A DNA stretch of 64,000 bases from Acidimicrobiales bacterium (GCA_028285495.1 JANQPB010000011.1:32270-96269), one strand, 5' to 3'; counted from the stretch's first letter, positions 15,884 to 25,286 are shown. Notes: generated by a model from the sequence alone, not told the origin. Numbers and translations are program-made.

Positions 15884-17977
15884 ATGCCGCCTCCTTCCCC
15901 ACCCTCCGCGCCCTCGTCCACTCCCCCGGCCGCACTGGCCGGGCTGAATCCCCGGCAGCTGGCGGCCGCCACCCACCGGGGCTCGCCGCTGCTCATCGTG
16001 GCCGGGGCGGGCACCGGCAAGACCACCACCGTCGTCGGCCGCGTCGCCTCGCTGCTCGACGGCGGCGTCGATCCCGAGCGGATCCTGCTGCTCACCTTCA
16101 GCCGCCGGGCCGCGGCCGAGATGGTGAGCCGGGTCGGTGCGCTGGTCGGTCCGTCCGCCAGACAGGTGTGGGGCGGTACGTTCCACTCGGTGGCCAACCG
16201 CCTGCTCCGCCACTACGGATCGGCCGCCGGCATCCCCGACGGCTTCACGGTCCTCGACCACGGCGACAGCATCGAGCAGCTCGGCCTCATCAGGGCCGAC
16301 GAGGGGCTCGCCCAACGGGGCAAGCGCTTCCCCCGGGCCGAGACGATCAACAGCCTCTACTCCCGGATGGTCAACACCCAGCGCCCGCTCGATCGGGTGG
16401 TCGAGGAGGACTTCCCGTGGTGTGCCCCCCACGTCGACGACCTGCGGTCCCTGGTCCGGGCCTACACCGCGGCGAAGCGGGCCAACCGGGTCCTCGACTA
16501 CGACGACCTGCTGCTGTTCTGGCGGGCGATGACGACCAGCCCGGTCGGCGAGGCGCTCCGCTGCCTGTTCGACCACATCCTGGTCGACGAATACCAGGAC
16601 ACGAACGCCCTCCAGGCCGAGATCGTCGCCGCCATGGTCGGCCACGACACCGAGGTCTGCGCGGTCGGCGACGACGCCCAGGCCATCTACGGGTTCCGGG
16701 CCGCCACCCCCGCCAACCTGTGGGACTTCCCCACCACCCACCCGGGCGCCGCCTCGATCGTGCTCGAGCAGAACTACCGGTCGACCATGCCGATCCTGGA
16801 GGTGGCGAACGCGCTGCTCGACGGGGCCAGGGCTCCGGTGGCCAAGCCTCGGCGGCTCTGGTCGACCATGGTCACCGGCACCCGCCCGACACTGCTGTGC
16901 TGCGAGGACGAGACCCAGCAGTCGCGTCTGGTGGCCGAGCGCATCCTCGACGCCCGGGAGCGGGGCATCGACCTGCGGGACCAGGCGGTCCTGTTCCGGG
17001 CCGGGCACCACGCCGACGGGCTCGAGCTCGAGCTGGCCAGACGCGACATCCCCTACGTGAAGTACGGCGGGCTCCGCTACCTGGAAACGGCACACGTGAA
17101 GGACCTGCTGGCCCTGCTCCGCATCCTCGACAACCCGGCCGACGAGCTGGCCTGGCACCGGGTGCTTCGCTCGCTCGATGGCGTCGGGCCGGCCACCGCC
17201 AGGCGCCTGGCCGAGGAGTTGCGGATCAACAAGCCGAAGGCCGACCCGCTGGCCCGGCTCGTCGACGGCATCGGGCGGTTCCCCAGCCAGGCGGCCGAGC
17301 AGGCCGGTGAGCTGCGGGCGGCGCTCGCCGACTGCGCCGGCGGTCGGCTCGAGCCTGGTCCGCAGATCGATCGGCTCGGGGCGTTCTGCCGGCTCACCTT
17401 CCCGGCCCGCTACGAGAACGGCCTGGCCAGGCTGGCCGATGTCGACCGGCTGGCGACGGCGGCCAGGGGCTACACGTCCCGGAGCCGGTTCCTGACCGAG
17501 ATCACCCTCGACCCACCGGGCCGGATCGGCGAGGTGGTCCCGCCGTCGCTCGACGACGAGTGGCTGACGCTGAGCACGATCCACTCGGCCAAGGGCTGCG
17601 AGTGGCGGGCGGTCCACCTGCTGAACGCGGCCGACGGCAACATCCCGTCCGAGATGGCGCTCGGCAAGGACGACGGGCTGGCCGAGGAGCTGCGGCTGTT
17701 GTACGTCGCCGTCACCCGGGCCAAGGGCGAGCTGACCGTCAGCTTCCCCCACCGGTTCCACGTCAACCGGTTCGCCAACGACGATCGCCACGTCTACGCC
17801 CGGCTCAGCCGCTTCCTCGACCCGCTTCGGCCCCTGTTCGACGAGCTGGTCGAGCTGACCGACGACGACGCCGACCGGGCCGTGCCGCTCGGCCGGGTCG
17901 GCGTGGCCGAGGAGGTCGACGGCGTCCTCGACTCGCTGCTCGGCGGCTCGTCGACCGCAACGGCGACCGGCCCGTGA
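15884..17977 (+). CDS. UvrD/PcrA-like superfamily 1 DNA helicase
   Basis: A 697-residue 3'-5' helicase. Motif I AGAGTGKTT is at residues 40-48, motif Ia ILLLTFSRRAAAEM, motif II HILVDEYQDTN, motif III GDDAQAIYGFRAA, motif IV LEQNYRST, motif V LSTIHSAKGCEW and motif VI ELRLLYVAVTRAKGEL. The length is normal for UvrD-like proteins, with a short C-terminus. The ATG at 15884 is chosen because the residues from there onward include the conserved LNPRQLAAATH. A TACCGT box lies 9 nt upstream. It sits 26 bases before alkA, so it may act in repair. Confidence 0.92.
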   Translation: MPPPSPPSAPSSTPPAALAGLNPRQLAAATHRGSPLLIVAGAGTGKTTTVVGRVASLLDGGVDPERILLLTFSRRAAAEMVSRVGALVGPSARQVWGGTFHSVANRLLRHYGSAAGIPDGFTVLDHGDSIEQLGLIRADEGLAQRGKRFPRAETINSLYSRMVNTQRPLDRVVEEDFPWCAPHVDDLRSLVRAYTAAKRANRVLDYDDLLLFWRAMTTSPVGEALRCLFDHILVDEYQDTNALQAEIVAAMVGHDTEVCAVGDDAQAIYGFRAATPANLWDFPTTHPGAASIVLEQNYRSTMPILEVANALLDGARAPVAKPRRLWSTMVTGTRPTLLCCEDETQQSRLVAERILDARERGIDLRDQAVLFRAGHHADGLELELARRDIPYVKYGGLRYLETAHVKDLLALLRILDNPADELAWHRVLRSLDGVGPATARRLAEELRINKPKADPLARLVDGIGRFPSQAAEQAGELRAALADCAGGRLEPGPQIDRLGAFCRLTFPARYENGLARLADVDRLATAARGYTSRSRFLTEITLDPPGRIGEVVPPSLDDEWLTLSTIHSAKGCEWRAVHLLNAADGNIPSEMALGKDDGLAEELRLLYVAVTRAKGELTVSFPHRFHVNRFANDDRHVYARLSRFLDPLRPLFDELVELTDDDADRAVPLGRVGVAEEVDGVLDSLLGGSSTATATGP

Positions 17978-18003
17978 CGGCGGCGCCGTCGTAGAGTGGA
18001 TCC

Positions 18004-18891
18004 GTGCCAACCCGGACGCTGACGATCCCGACGTCGATCGACCTGCGCGGCACCGTCCGGGGAGCCAAGAACCCCGTCATGGTCGGCCCGACCGAGGCCC
18101 TGTGGGCCACCCGCACACCCGACGGCCCGGGCACGCTGGCCCTCGACCGGCGGCGGGACGACCTGATCGAGGCCGAGGCCTGGGGCCCCGGGGCCGACTG
18201 GCTCCTCGAGCAGGCCCCTCGGCTGCTCGGCTCGGACGACGACCTCACCGGCTTCCGACCACCGGCCGGCCGCCTCGGCGACCTGTGGCGCCGCCGCCCG
18301 TTCCTGCTGGCTCGCACCGATCGCCCGTGGGACGCCATCGTCGGGGCGGTGTTCGGCCAGAAGGTCCAGATCCGCAACGCCGTCCAGGCCCGCCGCCTGC
18401 TGGCCAAGCACCACGGCGACCCCGCGCCCGGCCCGGCCCGGGGCTTCGTCCTGCCCCCGCCCGAGCGGGTGGCCGAGATGGGCTACCACCAGTTCCACCG
18501 CTTCGGCGTCGAGCGCAAGCGGGCCGAGACGCTGATCCGGGTGGCCAGGGAGCTGCCGAGGATGGGCGATCTGACCGATCGGACGCCCGAGCAGGTGAAG
18601 GCCCGAATCCAGCGGGTCCGAGGCATCGGACCCTGGACCGCAGCCATGGTGACGGCGGTGGCCATGGGCGATGCCGACGCCGTCCCCGTCGGCGACTTCC
18701 ACCTGCCCAACACGGTGTCGTGGGCCCTGGCCGGCGAGCCGCGGGCAACCGACGCCCGGATGCTGGAGCTGCTGGAACCGTGGGCCGGTCACCGGTGGCG
18801 GATACTGCGGCTGGCCAAATCGTCCGGCGGCGCCCCCAAGTACGGACCCAAGCTGTCGCTCACCGGCGACGGCCTCCATCTCGGGCGCTGA
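18004..18891 (+). CDS. alkA: DNA-3-methyladenine glycosylase II (AlkA-like)
   Basis: Excises alkylated bases in base-excision repair. The 295-residue protein has an N-terminal beta domain, then the HhH-GPD superfamily fold: WDAIVGAVFGQKVQIRNAVQ, the helix-hairpin-helix VRGIGPWTAAMV (about 205-216) and the catalytic aspartate D231 in VPVGDFHLPN. The GTG start is exactly 6 nt after a TAGAGT box (17992-17997), so the mRNA is probably leaderless although the helicase gene ends just 26 bases upstream. A second AlkA domain occurs in the Ada fusion at 33.7 kb. Confidence 0.9.
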   Translation: MPTRTLTIPTSIDLRGTVRGAKNPVMVGPTEALWATRTPDGPGTLALDRRRDDLIEAEAWGPGADWLLEQAPRLLGSDDDLTGFRPPAGRLGDLWRRRPFLLARTDRPWDAIVGAVFGQKVQIRNAVQARRLLAKHHGDPAPGPARGFVLPPPERVAEMGYHQFHRFGVERKRAETLIRVARELPRMGDLTDRTPEQVKARIQRVRGIGPWTAAMVTAVAMGDADAVPVGDFHLPNTVSWALAGEPRATDARMLELLEPWAGHRWRILRLAKSSGGAPKYGPKLSLTGDGLHLGR

Positions 18892-18893
18892 CC

Positions 18894-18937
18894 CGCCGCC
18901 GGGCGGCGCACCGCGACCCGGCGCCCGGCGGGGCGCC
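18894..18937 (+). terminator. GC-rich hairpins after alkA
   Basis: CGCCGCC beside GGCGGCG (18894-18908), and GGCGCC (18920-18925) pairing with GGCGCC (18932-18937), can form hairpins directly after the alkA stop and before the AT-rich promoter of the next gene. There is no T-tract. Confidence 0.35.
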
Positions 18938-18990
18938 CTCACCGGGCGGCGCGCCGACGGCCACCACCGTTGCGGTCCGAGGGCCCGCGC

Positions 18991-19019
18991 TTGCCATTCC
19001 ATGTACATATCTTTATATT
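18991..19019 (+). promoter_or_regulatory. Near-consensus promoter with AT-rich putative operator
   Basis: TTGCCA (18991-18996), a 17-bp spacer and TATATT (19014-19019) form the best sigma-70-like promoter in the window. The start codon at 19031 is 11 nt beyond the -10 box. ATATCTTTATAT (19007-19018) overlaps the -10. I recall similar ATATCTTTATAT elements before methionine-cycle genes controlled by SahR-type ArsR regulators, so autoregulation is likely, but this is recollection and not a search. Confidence 0.65.
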
Positions 19020-19030
19020 TGCAAGCAGTC

Positions 19031-20095
19031 ATGGACCTCCTGCCTGCACCCCCGCTCACCGGCGACCTCGACACGGTGCTGTCCGCCCTCCGGGCCGCAG
19101 GCGAGTCGACCCGCCTCCGCATCCTCGCGGTCCTCGACGAGGGTGAGCTGACCGTGTCCGAGCTGTGCCGGGTGCTCGGCCAGAGCCAGCCCCGGGTCAG
19201 CCGACACCTCCGCCTCCTGTGTGAGGCCGGGCTGCTCGATCGCCACAGCGAGGGCACGAACGCCTACTACGGCCACGTCCGCCGCGAGCCGGGCCACACG
19301 ATGCTCTCCACGCTGCTGGCGCTGCTCGACCCGACCGACCCCGCCGTCGAGGCCGACCGCCAGCGCCTGGCCACCATCCGGGCCGACCGGGCCGACGCCG
19401 CCAGCCAGTACTTCGAACGGGTGGCCGAGCGATGGGACAGCGTGCGATCGCTCCACGTCGACGACGCCGAGGTCGAGTCGGCGCTGCTCACGACGGCCAC
19501 GATCGGAGCCGGTGACGAACCGAAAGGCCGCCTCCTCGACATCGGCACGGGCACCGGCCGCATGCTGGAGCTGTTCGCCGACCGGATCGACCGTGGGCTG
19601 GGGATCGACCTGAGCTCCAACATGCTCAAGGTGGCCAGGGCCAACCTGTCCGAGCGGGGTCTGCACCACTGCTCGGTCCGCCAGGCCAACATCTACGCAC
19701 TCGACGTCCCCGCCGGCACGGTCGACCTGGCGATCGCCCACCACGTGCTGCACTTCCTCGACGACCCCGCGGCGGCGGTGGCCGAGGTCGCCCTGACGCT
19801 GCGGCCGGGCGGCCAGCTGATCGTGGTCGACTTCGCACCGCACCAGCTCGCCAGCCTGGTGACCGAGCAGGCCCACCGCCGGCTCGGCTTCGACGACGGG
19901 GAGATCGCGGCCTGGTTCGATCGAGCCGGTCTGAGCGGCTTCGAGACCCACCACCTGGTGCCGTCGCCGGCGGGCGCCGGCACCGCCGACGACCTGCTCA
20001 CCACCGGGCTGTGGAGCGCCCGCAAGCCCGACGCCGCCACCACGCCGACCCCGAGCCCCGACCCAGACGCCGACCCGTTCAGCCCGGAGGGCTGA
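19031..20095 (+). CDS. ArsR-family regulator fused to a SAM methyltransferase domain (SahR-like)
   Basis: 354 residues. An ArsR winged-helix domain (about 10-85: STRLRILAVLDEGELTVSEL, LGQSQPRVSRHLRLLCEAGL) is followed by a class I methyltransferase domain with motif I LLDIGTGTGRML (168-179), GIDLSSNMLKVA and HHVLHFLDDP. In other bacteria such fusions (SahR type) sense S-adenosylhomocysteine and control ahcY, metF and metH. Here metF begins 26 bases downstream, which strongly supports that role. The C-terminal 30 residues are a Pro/Asp-rich tail. Whether the methyltransferase domain is catalytic or only a ligand sensor is not visible. Confidence 0.85.
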   Translation: MDLLPAPPLTGDLDTVLSALRAAGESTRLRILAVLDEGELTVSELCRVLGQSQPRVSRHLRLLCEAGLLDRHSEGTNAYYGHVRREPGHTMLSTLLALLDPTDPAVEADRQRLATIRADRADAASQYFERVAERWDSVRSLHVDDAEVESALLTTATIGAGDEPKGRLLDIGTGTGRMLELFADRIDRGLGIDLSSNMLKVARANLSERGLHHCSVRQANIYALDVPAGTVDLAIAHHVLHFLDDPAAAVAEVALTLRPGGQLIVVDFAPHQLASLVTEQAHRRLGFDDGEIAAWFDRAGLSGFETHHLVPSPAGAGTADDLLTTGLWSARKPDAATTPTPSPDPDADPFSPEG

Positions 20096-20121
20096 GCGCC
20101 GATACACGCGGAAGCCTCACC

Positions 20122-21102
20122 ATGACCTCCCCATCGTCTTCCCCCGACATCGAGCACGCCGCCAGCCGGCTGGCCCGCCGGCCCTGGCCCGCGGTGCCGA
20201 TCCGCTCCAACCTCGAGGTGTCGTTCGAGTTCTTCCCGGCCGCCACCGACCAGGGACTCGACCGGCTGCTCGACACCGCCGACCAGCTGGCCCCGCTCGG
20301 GCCCCGCTTCGCCTCCGTGACGTACGGGGCGGGCGGTTCCGACCGGCAGCGCACGATCCGGGCCCTGGAGCAGCTGGCGGAGCGGACCCGGATCGATCTC
20401 GCCGGCCACCTGACCACGGTCGGAACCACCAGGGGCGAGACGCTCGACGTGGTCGACGCCTACCTCGAGCGGGGCATCCGCCACGTGGTCGCCCTCCGCG
20501 GCGACCCGCCGGCCGAGCTGCCGCCTGGCGCCGACGAGTCCGGGCGGCTGCCCGACGGGTTCGCCTCGGCGGCCGAGCTGGTGGCCGCCATCCGGGACCG
20601 GGCCGGCGATCGGGTCGAGATCTCCGTCGCCGCCTACCCCGAGGTCCACCCGAAGGCCGCCTCGCCGGAGGCCGACCTCGACAACTTGAAGGCCAAGGTC
20701 GACGCCGGCGCCGATCGCGCCATCACCCAGTTCTTCTACGACAACGACACGTTCCTCCGGTTCCAGGATCGTTGCCGGGCGGCCGGCATCTCGGTCCCGA
20801 TCGTTGCCGGGATCATGCCGATCGGCTCGTTCGCCAAGGTGGCCTCGTTCGCCGAGCGGTGCGGGGCCAAGATCCCGTCCTGGATGCCGGCGCTGTTCGG
20901 TGATCTCGGCGACGCACCCGAGGTGCACCAACTGGTCGCCGCCACCGTCGCCGCCGAGCAGTGCCGCGAGCTGGCCGAGCGGGGCGTCCGCCACTTCCAC
21001 TTCTACACGATGAACCGGCCCGAGCTGACCGCGGCCACCTGCCGCATCCTCGGCCTCCGGCCGGATCCCGGCGTGGCCGAGGACGTCCGCCGAGGCGCCT
21101 GA
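20122..21102 (+). CDS. metF: Methylenetetrahydrofolate reductase (MetF)
   Basis: Reduces 5,10-methylene-THF to 5-methyl-THF, the methyl donor for methionine synthesis, using FAD. The 326-residue TIM barrel shows SFEFFPA with the catalytic glutamate (about residue 36), SVTYGAGGSDRQRT, VVALRGDPP, AYPEVHPKA, AITQFFYDND, GIMPIGSFAKV and FHFYTMNRPEL, all MetF signatures. The ATG at 20122 follows the regulator by 26 bases; an upstream extension would overlap it. It is in an operon with the SahR-like gene and is therefore probably tuned to the methyl cycle. Confidence 0.95.
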   Translation: MTSPSSSPDIEHAASRLARRPWPAVPIRSNLEVSFEFFPAATDQGLDRLLDTADQLAPLGPRFASVTYGAGGSDRQRTIRALEQLAERTRIDLAGHLTTVGTTRGETLDVVDAYLERGIRHVVALRGDPPAELPPGADESGRLPDGFASAAELVAAIRDRAGDRVEISVAAYPEVHPKAASPEADLDNLKAKVDAGADRAITQFFYDNDTFLRFQDRCRAAGISVPIVAGIMPIGSFAKVASFAERCGAKIPSWMPALFGDLGDAPEVHQLVAATVAAEQCRELAERGVRHFHFYTMNRPELTAATCRILGLRPDPGVAEDVRRGA

Positions 21103-21261
21103 GTCCTCGCTGCGGAGCAGCTCGGCCGAGCTCGGCCTGGCGGGCGAACGTCGCCGGCTCCGATGTGGTGCCGTGGCGATCACGCCGGCCGCACGTCTCG
21201 AGCGGCCACGTCAACGGTCACCGCCGACGGGGATCGATCGACAGGCGGGCGAGTTCGTTCG

Positions 21262-22326
21262 CTACCAGTGCCGGAGGTCGACGGGCCACCGATCAACGAC
21301 CGGTCGGTCGGCCAGCGCCTCCCCGCCTCCGCCGTCGACCACCCACATGGCGGCGTGCTTGGCCACCGTCGGGTCGACGTGGGCCGGCAGCAGGGCCACC
21401 CGATCGCCGACCGCGGGCATGCCCCGGTCGTCCGGTCGGATCGTCGAGTGCTCGTCCGAGCAGAACAACAGCTCACCGAACAGCGACGTCGGGTTGCCGT
21501 GGTCCATCCCGAACGCCTTCAGCCCGGCGTCGACGACGAACCAGCCCCGCCGGTTGACCGAGACCACGGTGGCGACGACCGACAGGGCGATCTCGAACGG
21601 CACGTCGAGGGTGGCGTACTGGGTGTCCATCAGGCAGTAGGAGCCGGCCTGGATCTCGTTGGCCCAGGTGTTGACGGCATAGGTGCCGGTGCCGCCGGCC
21701 GACACCACGTCGCCCCCGACCGCCTCGTTGGCCTCGAGCAGCCGGGCCATGGCCGACTCGACCTTGGTCCGCTTCTCGTCGGCGTCCATGACCATCATGA
21801 GGTGCCCCTCGTAGCCCATGACCCCGCGGACCTCGAGCCCGGCGGCCCTGGCCCGATCGGCCAGCGCCCCGGCCTCGTCGACCTGGCAGCCACAGCGGGG
21901 CAGCCCGACGTCGACGTCGATCAGCACCGAGCCGACACCCCCGGCGACGGCCGAGCGGATCGTGGCCTCCGAGTCGACGGCCACCGTGATCGACGCACCG
22001 GCGTCGACCAGCGGGCCCAGACGACGGTGGTCGAGCACCTCGTTGGCCAGCAGCAGGTCGTCGCCGAGCCCGGCCCTGGCCATGCCCTCGATCTCGGCAA
22101 CGGTGGCGGCGCAGAACGACCGGTGCCCGGCATCGGCCAACCGGCCGGCCAACGCCGTCGACTTGAACGCCTTCACGTGGGGCCGGAGCCGGGCGCCGGG
22201 GAGTGCGGCGGCCATCGCCGCGACGTTGCGGTCGAAGCGGCTGCGGTCGACGACGAGCGCCGGAGTCGGCAGCTGGCCGACCGTCGCCGGCTCGCCCGGG
22301 GGTGGGGGCGGGGTCACGGGGTCCAT
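21262..22326 (-). CDS. PLP-dependent D-threonine aldolase / D-serine dehydratase-like enzyme
   Basis: A fold-type III PLP enzyme of 354 residues. PTPALVVDRSRF opens the alanine-racemase-like barrel. RPHVKAFKS holds the PLP lysine (K52). DVDVGLPRCG and GYEGHLMM follow, with a small C-terminal metal-binding beta domain having H316 and D318 in PAHVDPTVAKH. Known D-threonine aldolases use His-x-Asp for the metal, whereas D-serine dehydratases use His-x-Cys, so the aldolase is favoured. The true substrate needs biochemistry. The 159 bases between its stop and metF hold nothing recognisable. Confidence 0.8.
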   Translation of the reverse strand: MDPVTPPPPPGEPATVGQLPTPALVVDRSRFDRNVAAMAAALPGARLRPHVKAFKSTALAGRLADAGHRSFCAATVAEIEGMARAGLGDDLLLANEVLDHRRLGPLVDAGASITVAVDSEATIRSAVAGGVGSVLIDVDVGLPRCGCQVDEAGALADRARAAGLEVRGVMGYEGHLMMVMDADEKRTKVESAMARLLEANEAVGGDVVSAGGTGTYAVNTWANEIQAGSYCLMDTQYATLDVPFEIALSVVATVVSVNRRGWFVVDAGLKAFGMDHGNPTSLFGELLFCSDEHSTIRPDDRGMPAVGDRVALLPAHVDPTVAKHAAMWVVDGGGGEALADRPVVDRWPVDLRHW

Positions 22327-22562
22327 CGGCGCTCCATGTCGCCGTTCTAGCCGCGACGGCCGACCGGGGCCAGGGACGACCGACCGCCGCGGCCGACCAC
22401 TGCCGCCGATTACCGCGGCCGACCACCATGCGGCCGACGACCATGCGGCACCGCACCCTCACCCCCGGCCGCACCACCGCCACACGGCGGCCGGGCCGGC
22501 CGCACCCACCACCCGGCGGCCCGGCCGGCCGCACCCGGCATGCCTCGTGATAGAACGGTCCG

Positions 22563-23780
22563 GTGCAGATTGCCGTGATCGGAGCAGGATTGGCCGGGCT
22601 GGCCGCCGCAACCGAGGTGGCCCGGACCGACCACGACGTCGTGGTGGTCGAGGCCAGCGACGGGCCCGGCGGCCGGGTGAGGACCGACGAGGTCGACGGG
22701 TTCCGTCTCGACCGCGGCTTCCAGATCCTGCTGTCGGCCTACCCCGAGGCCCGGGACCTGCTCGACTATGACGCCCTCGATCTGCGGGCATTCGACCCGG
22801 GGGCGCTCGTCCGCTGGAACGACCGGTTCCACCGGGTCGCCGACCCGCTGCGCTCGCCCACCCGCCTGCTCGACACCATGCGGGCCCAGATCGGCTCGCC
22901 GATCGACAAGGCCCGTATCCTCGCCTTCCGCCAGGCGGTCGGCCGGGGCGAGTTGGCCGACCTGTGGCAGCGACCCGAGACCACCGCCCGCCAGCGACTG
23001 GCGGACGCCGGCTTCAGCGACGCCATCGTCGAGCGGTTCCTCGGACCGCTCTTCACCGGCATCACCCTCGACCCCGAGCTGGGCGGGTCGAGCCGCGTGC
23101 TCGAGTTCGTGTACCGCATGCTGTCGGCCGGCGACGCCGTCGTCCCGGCCAGGGGCATGGGTCGGATCAGCGACCAACTGGCCGCCGGTCTCCCCGACGG
23201 TTCGCTGCGGCTGTCGACCCCGGCCGAGCGGATCGATGGCGGAACGGTCGTGCTGGCCGGCGGCGAGCGGTTGACGGCCGATGCGATCATCGTGGCGACC
23301 GGGGTCGACGAGGCCGGCCGCCTGGCCGGCCTCGAGACCCGCCCGTGGCGAGCGGTGACGAGCGTCTGGCTGGCCGCAGACGAGCCACCGCTGACCGAGC
23401 CGAGCCTCGTCCTCAACGGGACCGGGGACGGTCCCATCAACTCGACCGTGGTGATGAGCGAGGTCAGCCCGCACTACGCCCCGCCGGGGCGATCGCTGGT
23501 CGTGGCCTCCACCCCGGCGGTCGGGCCGAGCCTCGTCGGCGACATGCGGGCGCAACTGGCCGAGTGGTTCGGTGCCGACGCCCAGCGCTGGGAGGTGATC
23601 CGGGTCGACGAGATCGCCAAGGCCCAGCCGGTCCACCTGCCTGGCCACGATCGGACGGGGGCCCTCGCCACCGACGACGGGGTGGTGGTGTGCGGCGATC
23701 ACGTCCGTGACCCGTCGATCAACGGCGCCATCGGATCGGGGCGGGCCGCAGCCAGAGCCGTGCTGACCGGCTCCGCCTGA
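22563..23780 (+). CDS. FAD-dependent amine oxidase / phytoene-dehydrogenase-like protein
   Basis: 405 residues starting with the dinucleotide-binding IAVIGAGLAGLAAATEVA and VVVVEASDGPGGRVRTDEVDG. It ends with the FAD-closing VVVCGDHVRDPSINGAIGSG. The middle (FLGPLFTGITLDPELGGSSR, ARGMGRISDQLA) matches protoporphyrinogen-oxidase-like flavoproteins found next to various genes. No carotenoid or haem genes are adjacent, so the substrate is open. The GTG is 6 nt after TAGAAC (22551-22556), so it is probably leaderless. The 236 bases before it contain only GC-rich short repeats such as CGGCCGGCCGCACCC twice. Confidence 0.8.
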   Translation: MQIAVIGAGLAGLAAATEVARTDHDVVVVEASDGPGGRVRTDEVDGFRLDRGFQILLSAYPEARDLLDYDALDLRAFDPGALVRWNDRFHRVADPLRSPTRLLDTMRAQIGSPIDKARILAFRQAVGRGELADLWQRPETTARQRLADAGFSDAIVERFLGPLFTGITLDPELGGSSRVLEFVYRMLSAGDAVVPARGMGRISDQLAAGLPDGSLRLSTPAERIDGGTVVLAGGERLTADAIIVATGVDEAGRLAGLETRPWRAVTSVWLAADEPPLTEPSLVLNGTGDGPINSTVVMSEVSPHYAPPGRSLVVASTPAVGPSLVGDMRAQLAEWFGADAQRWEVIRVDEIAKAQPVHLPGHDRTGALATDDGVVVCGDHVRDPSINGAIGSGRAAARAVLTGSA

Positions 23781-23799
23781 GGTCGCCGGCAGCCGCCAC

Positions 23800-24609
23800 A
23801 TGCCCGAGCTGCCCGAGGTCGAGACCGTGCGGCGCCAGCTGGCCCCCCGATTGACCGGCCGCTCGATCGTCGAGGCCGGCTCCCACTGGTCGGCGAAGTT
23901 CACGCCGGCGACCGCCGCCACCGGGGCCGAGGTCACCGGCGCCGGTCGTCGGGGGAAGTTCCTGCTGCTCGAGCTCGACGACGACCGCCAGCTGGTGGTG
24001 CACCTCGGCATGACCGGGCGCCTCCAGGTCATCGAGCGGGTCGGCGCCGACGATCCCTCGCCCTACCGCCGGGCGTGGTGGGCCCTCGACGACGGCTCGA
24101 CGCTCGAGTTCGTCGACGTTCGCCGCTTCGGCCGCATCCGGGTCGTCCCCCGCGACGACTTCTCCACGATCCCCGCACTTCGCCACGCCGGTCCCGAGCC
24201 GTGGGACCCCGACCTCGACGGGCCGGCGTTCAAGGCCCTCCTCGACAAGAGCCGGCGAAAGCTCAAGACCCAGCTGCTGTCCCAGCGGCCGATCGCCGGG
24301 GTCGGCAACATCTACGCCGACGAGGCGCTGTGGCTTGCCCGGATCAACCCCCGGGTGACCCGGCTGTCGATCGATCGGGCCACGGCTCTGCTCGAGGCCA
24401 TCCGCACGGTCCTCGAGCGCGGGATCGCCAACGGTGGCACGACGTTGCGCGACTACCGCGACGCCGCGGGCGAGACCGGCTCGAACCAGTACGGCCTGGC
24501 AGCCTACGGGCGGGCCGGCGAGCCGTGTCGGCGCTGCGGCGAGGCGCTGCGCTCGGCCGTGCTCGACGCCCGCACCACCACGTGGTGTCCCGCCTGCCAA
24601 CGCCGCTGA
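23800..24609 (+). CDS. mutM: Formamidopyrimidine-DNA glycosylase (MutM/Fpg)
   Basis: Removes 8-oxoguanine and ring-opened purines and nicks the abasic site. The 269-residue protein starts MPELPEVETV, giving the catalytic P2 and E3. It has VHLGMTGRLQV with the conserved Lys/Arg region, the helix-two-turn-helix GVGNIYADEALW, and a C-terminal zinc finger CRRCGEAL...CPACQ. It starts 19 bases after the FAD oxidoreductase stop, in the same direction. Confidence 0.95.
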   Translation: MPELPEVETVRRQLAPRLTGRSIVEAGSHWSAKFTPATAATGAEVTGAGRRGKFLLLELDDDRQLVVHLGMTGRLQVIERVGADDPSPYRRAWWALDDGSTLEFVDVRRFGRIRVVPRDDFSTIPALRHAGPEPWDPDLDGPAFKALLDKSRRKLKTQLLSQRPIAGVGNIYADEALWLARINPRVTRLSIDRATALLEAIRTVLERGIANGGTTLRDYRDAAGETGSNQYGLAAYGRAGEPCRRCGEALRSAVLDARTTTWCPACQRR

Positions 24610-24761
24610 TTCGCACCATGACGCCGTGTTCACGGCCCGAATGGTCCGCTTTGGAACCAGTCCATTTCCGCTTGTCGGGCGACAAACGACGGCTCCGACT
24701 TTGATCAATTTCTTCTGTTCATCGCCGCCGATTGCCGACAAGTGACCTACCCTGGGGGGCG

Positions 24762-25232
24762 GTGACACAACAGCCATGGGAACGTGGGCGACGTGCACTG
24801 TGGCAGCTCTACCAATCGGCCAGTCGCCAGCTCGGCGATCGACTCGACCAGGAGTTGCAGCAGCACCACGACCTCACGCTCGTCGACTACGAGATCCTCT
24901 CCGAACTGGTCCGGGCCGCTGATCGGCGGCTCCGGATGAGCGACCTGGCCAGCCAGGTCCTGGTGTCGCGCAGCCGTCTGACGTACCGGATCGACCGGCT
25001 GGTCGACGTCGGCTTCGTCACCAGGGAGGAGTGCGAGGACGATCGGCGGGGCATGTGGGCCATCATCACCGACCGGGGGCGGGCGGCCCACGGCCGGGCC
25101 CGTGACGCCCATGAGGCCGCGATCGACAGCCTGCTCTTCGACCAGATGTCGGCGTCCGAGACCGAGACGTTCCGCCGTATCCTCGGCCGGATCTCGACCA
25201 AGTTGTCGCAGGACTCCGACCGGGATCGCTGA
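24762..25232 (+). CDS. MarR-family transcriptional regulator
   Basis: A 156-residue winged-helix dimer protein. Helices LWQLYQSASRQLGDRLDQEL precede LTLVDYEILSELV, the recognition region MSDLASQVLVSRSRLTYRID and the wing REECEDDRRGMWAIITDRG. The GTG at 24762 has TACCCT (24748-24753) 8 nt upstream. The preceding 150 bases are AT-richer than the surroundings and probably hold its control region. No divergent target gene is present, so its regulon is unknown. Confidence 0.85.
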   Translation: MTQQPWERGRRALWQLYQSASRQLGDRLDQELQQHHDLTLVDYEILSELVRAADRRLRMSDLASQVLVSRSRLTYRIDRLVDVGFVTREECEDDRRGMWAIITDRGRAAHGRARDAHEAAIDSLLFDQMSASETETFRRILGRISTKLSQDSDRDR

Positions 25233-25286
25233 TCGAGGTCGGCAGCCCCTTGCCGGCCGCCGCCGGCCGAGCCAGCATCGTCGATC

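Noticed and set aside
22327..22562. Functional repeat array before the FAD oxidoreductase
   Set aside because: Short GC-rich near-repeats (CGGCCGGCCGCACCC twice, GCGGCCGAC several times) are too short and irregular to separate from composition bias.
22563..23780. Carotenoid (crtI) gene supplying retinal precursors
   Set aside because: Only the general FAD amine-oxidase pattern is seen and no other carotenoid gene (crtE, crtB, crtY, blh) is in the window; the same holds for the oxidoreductase at 54309-55751.
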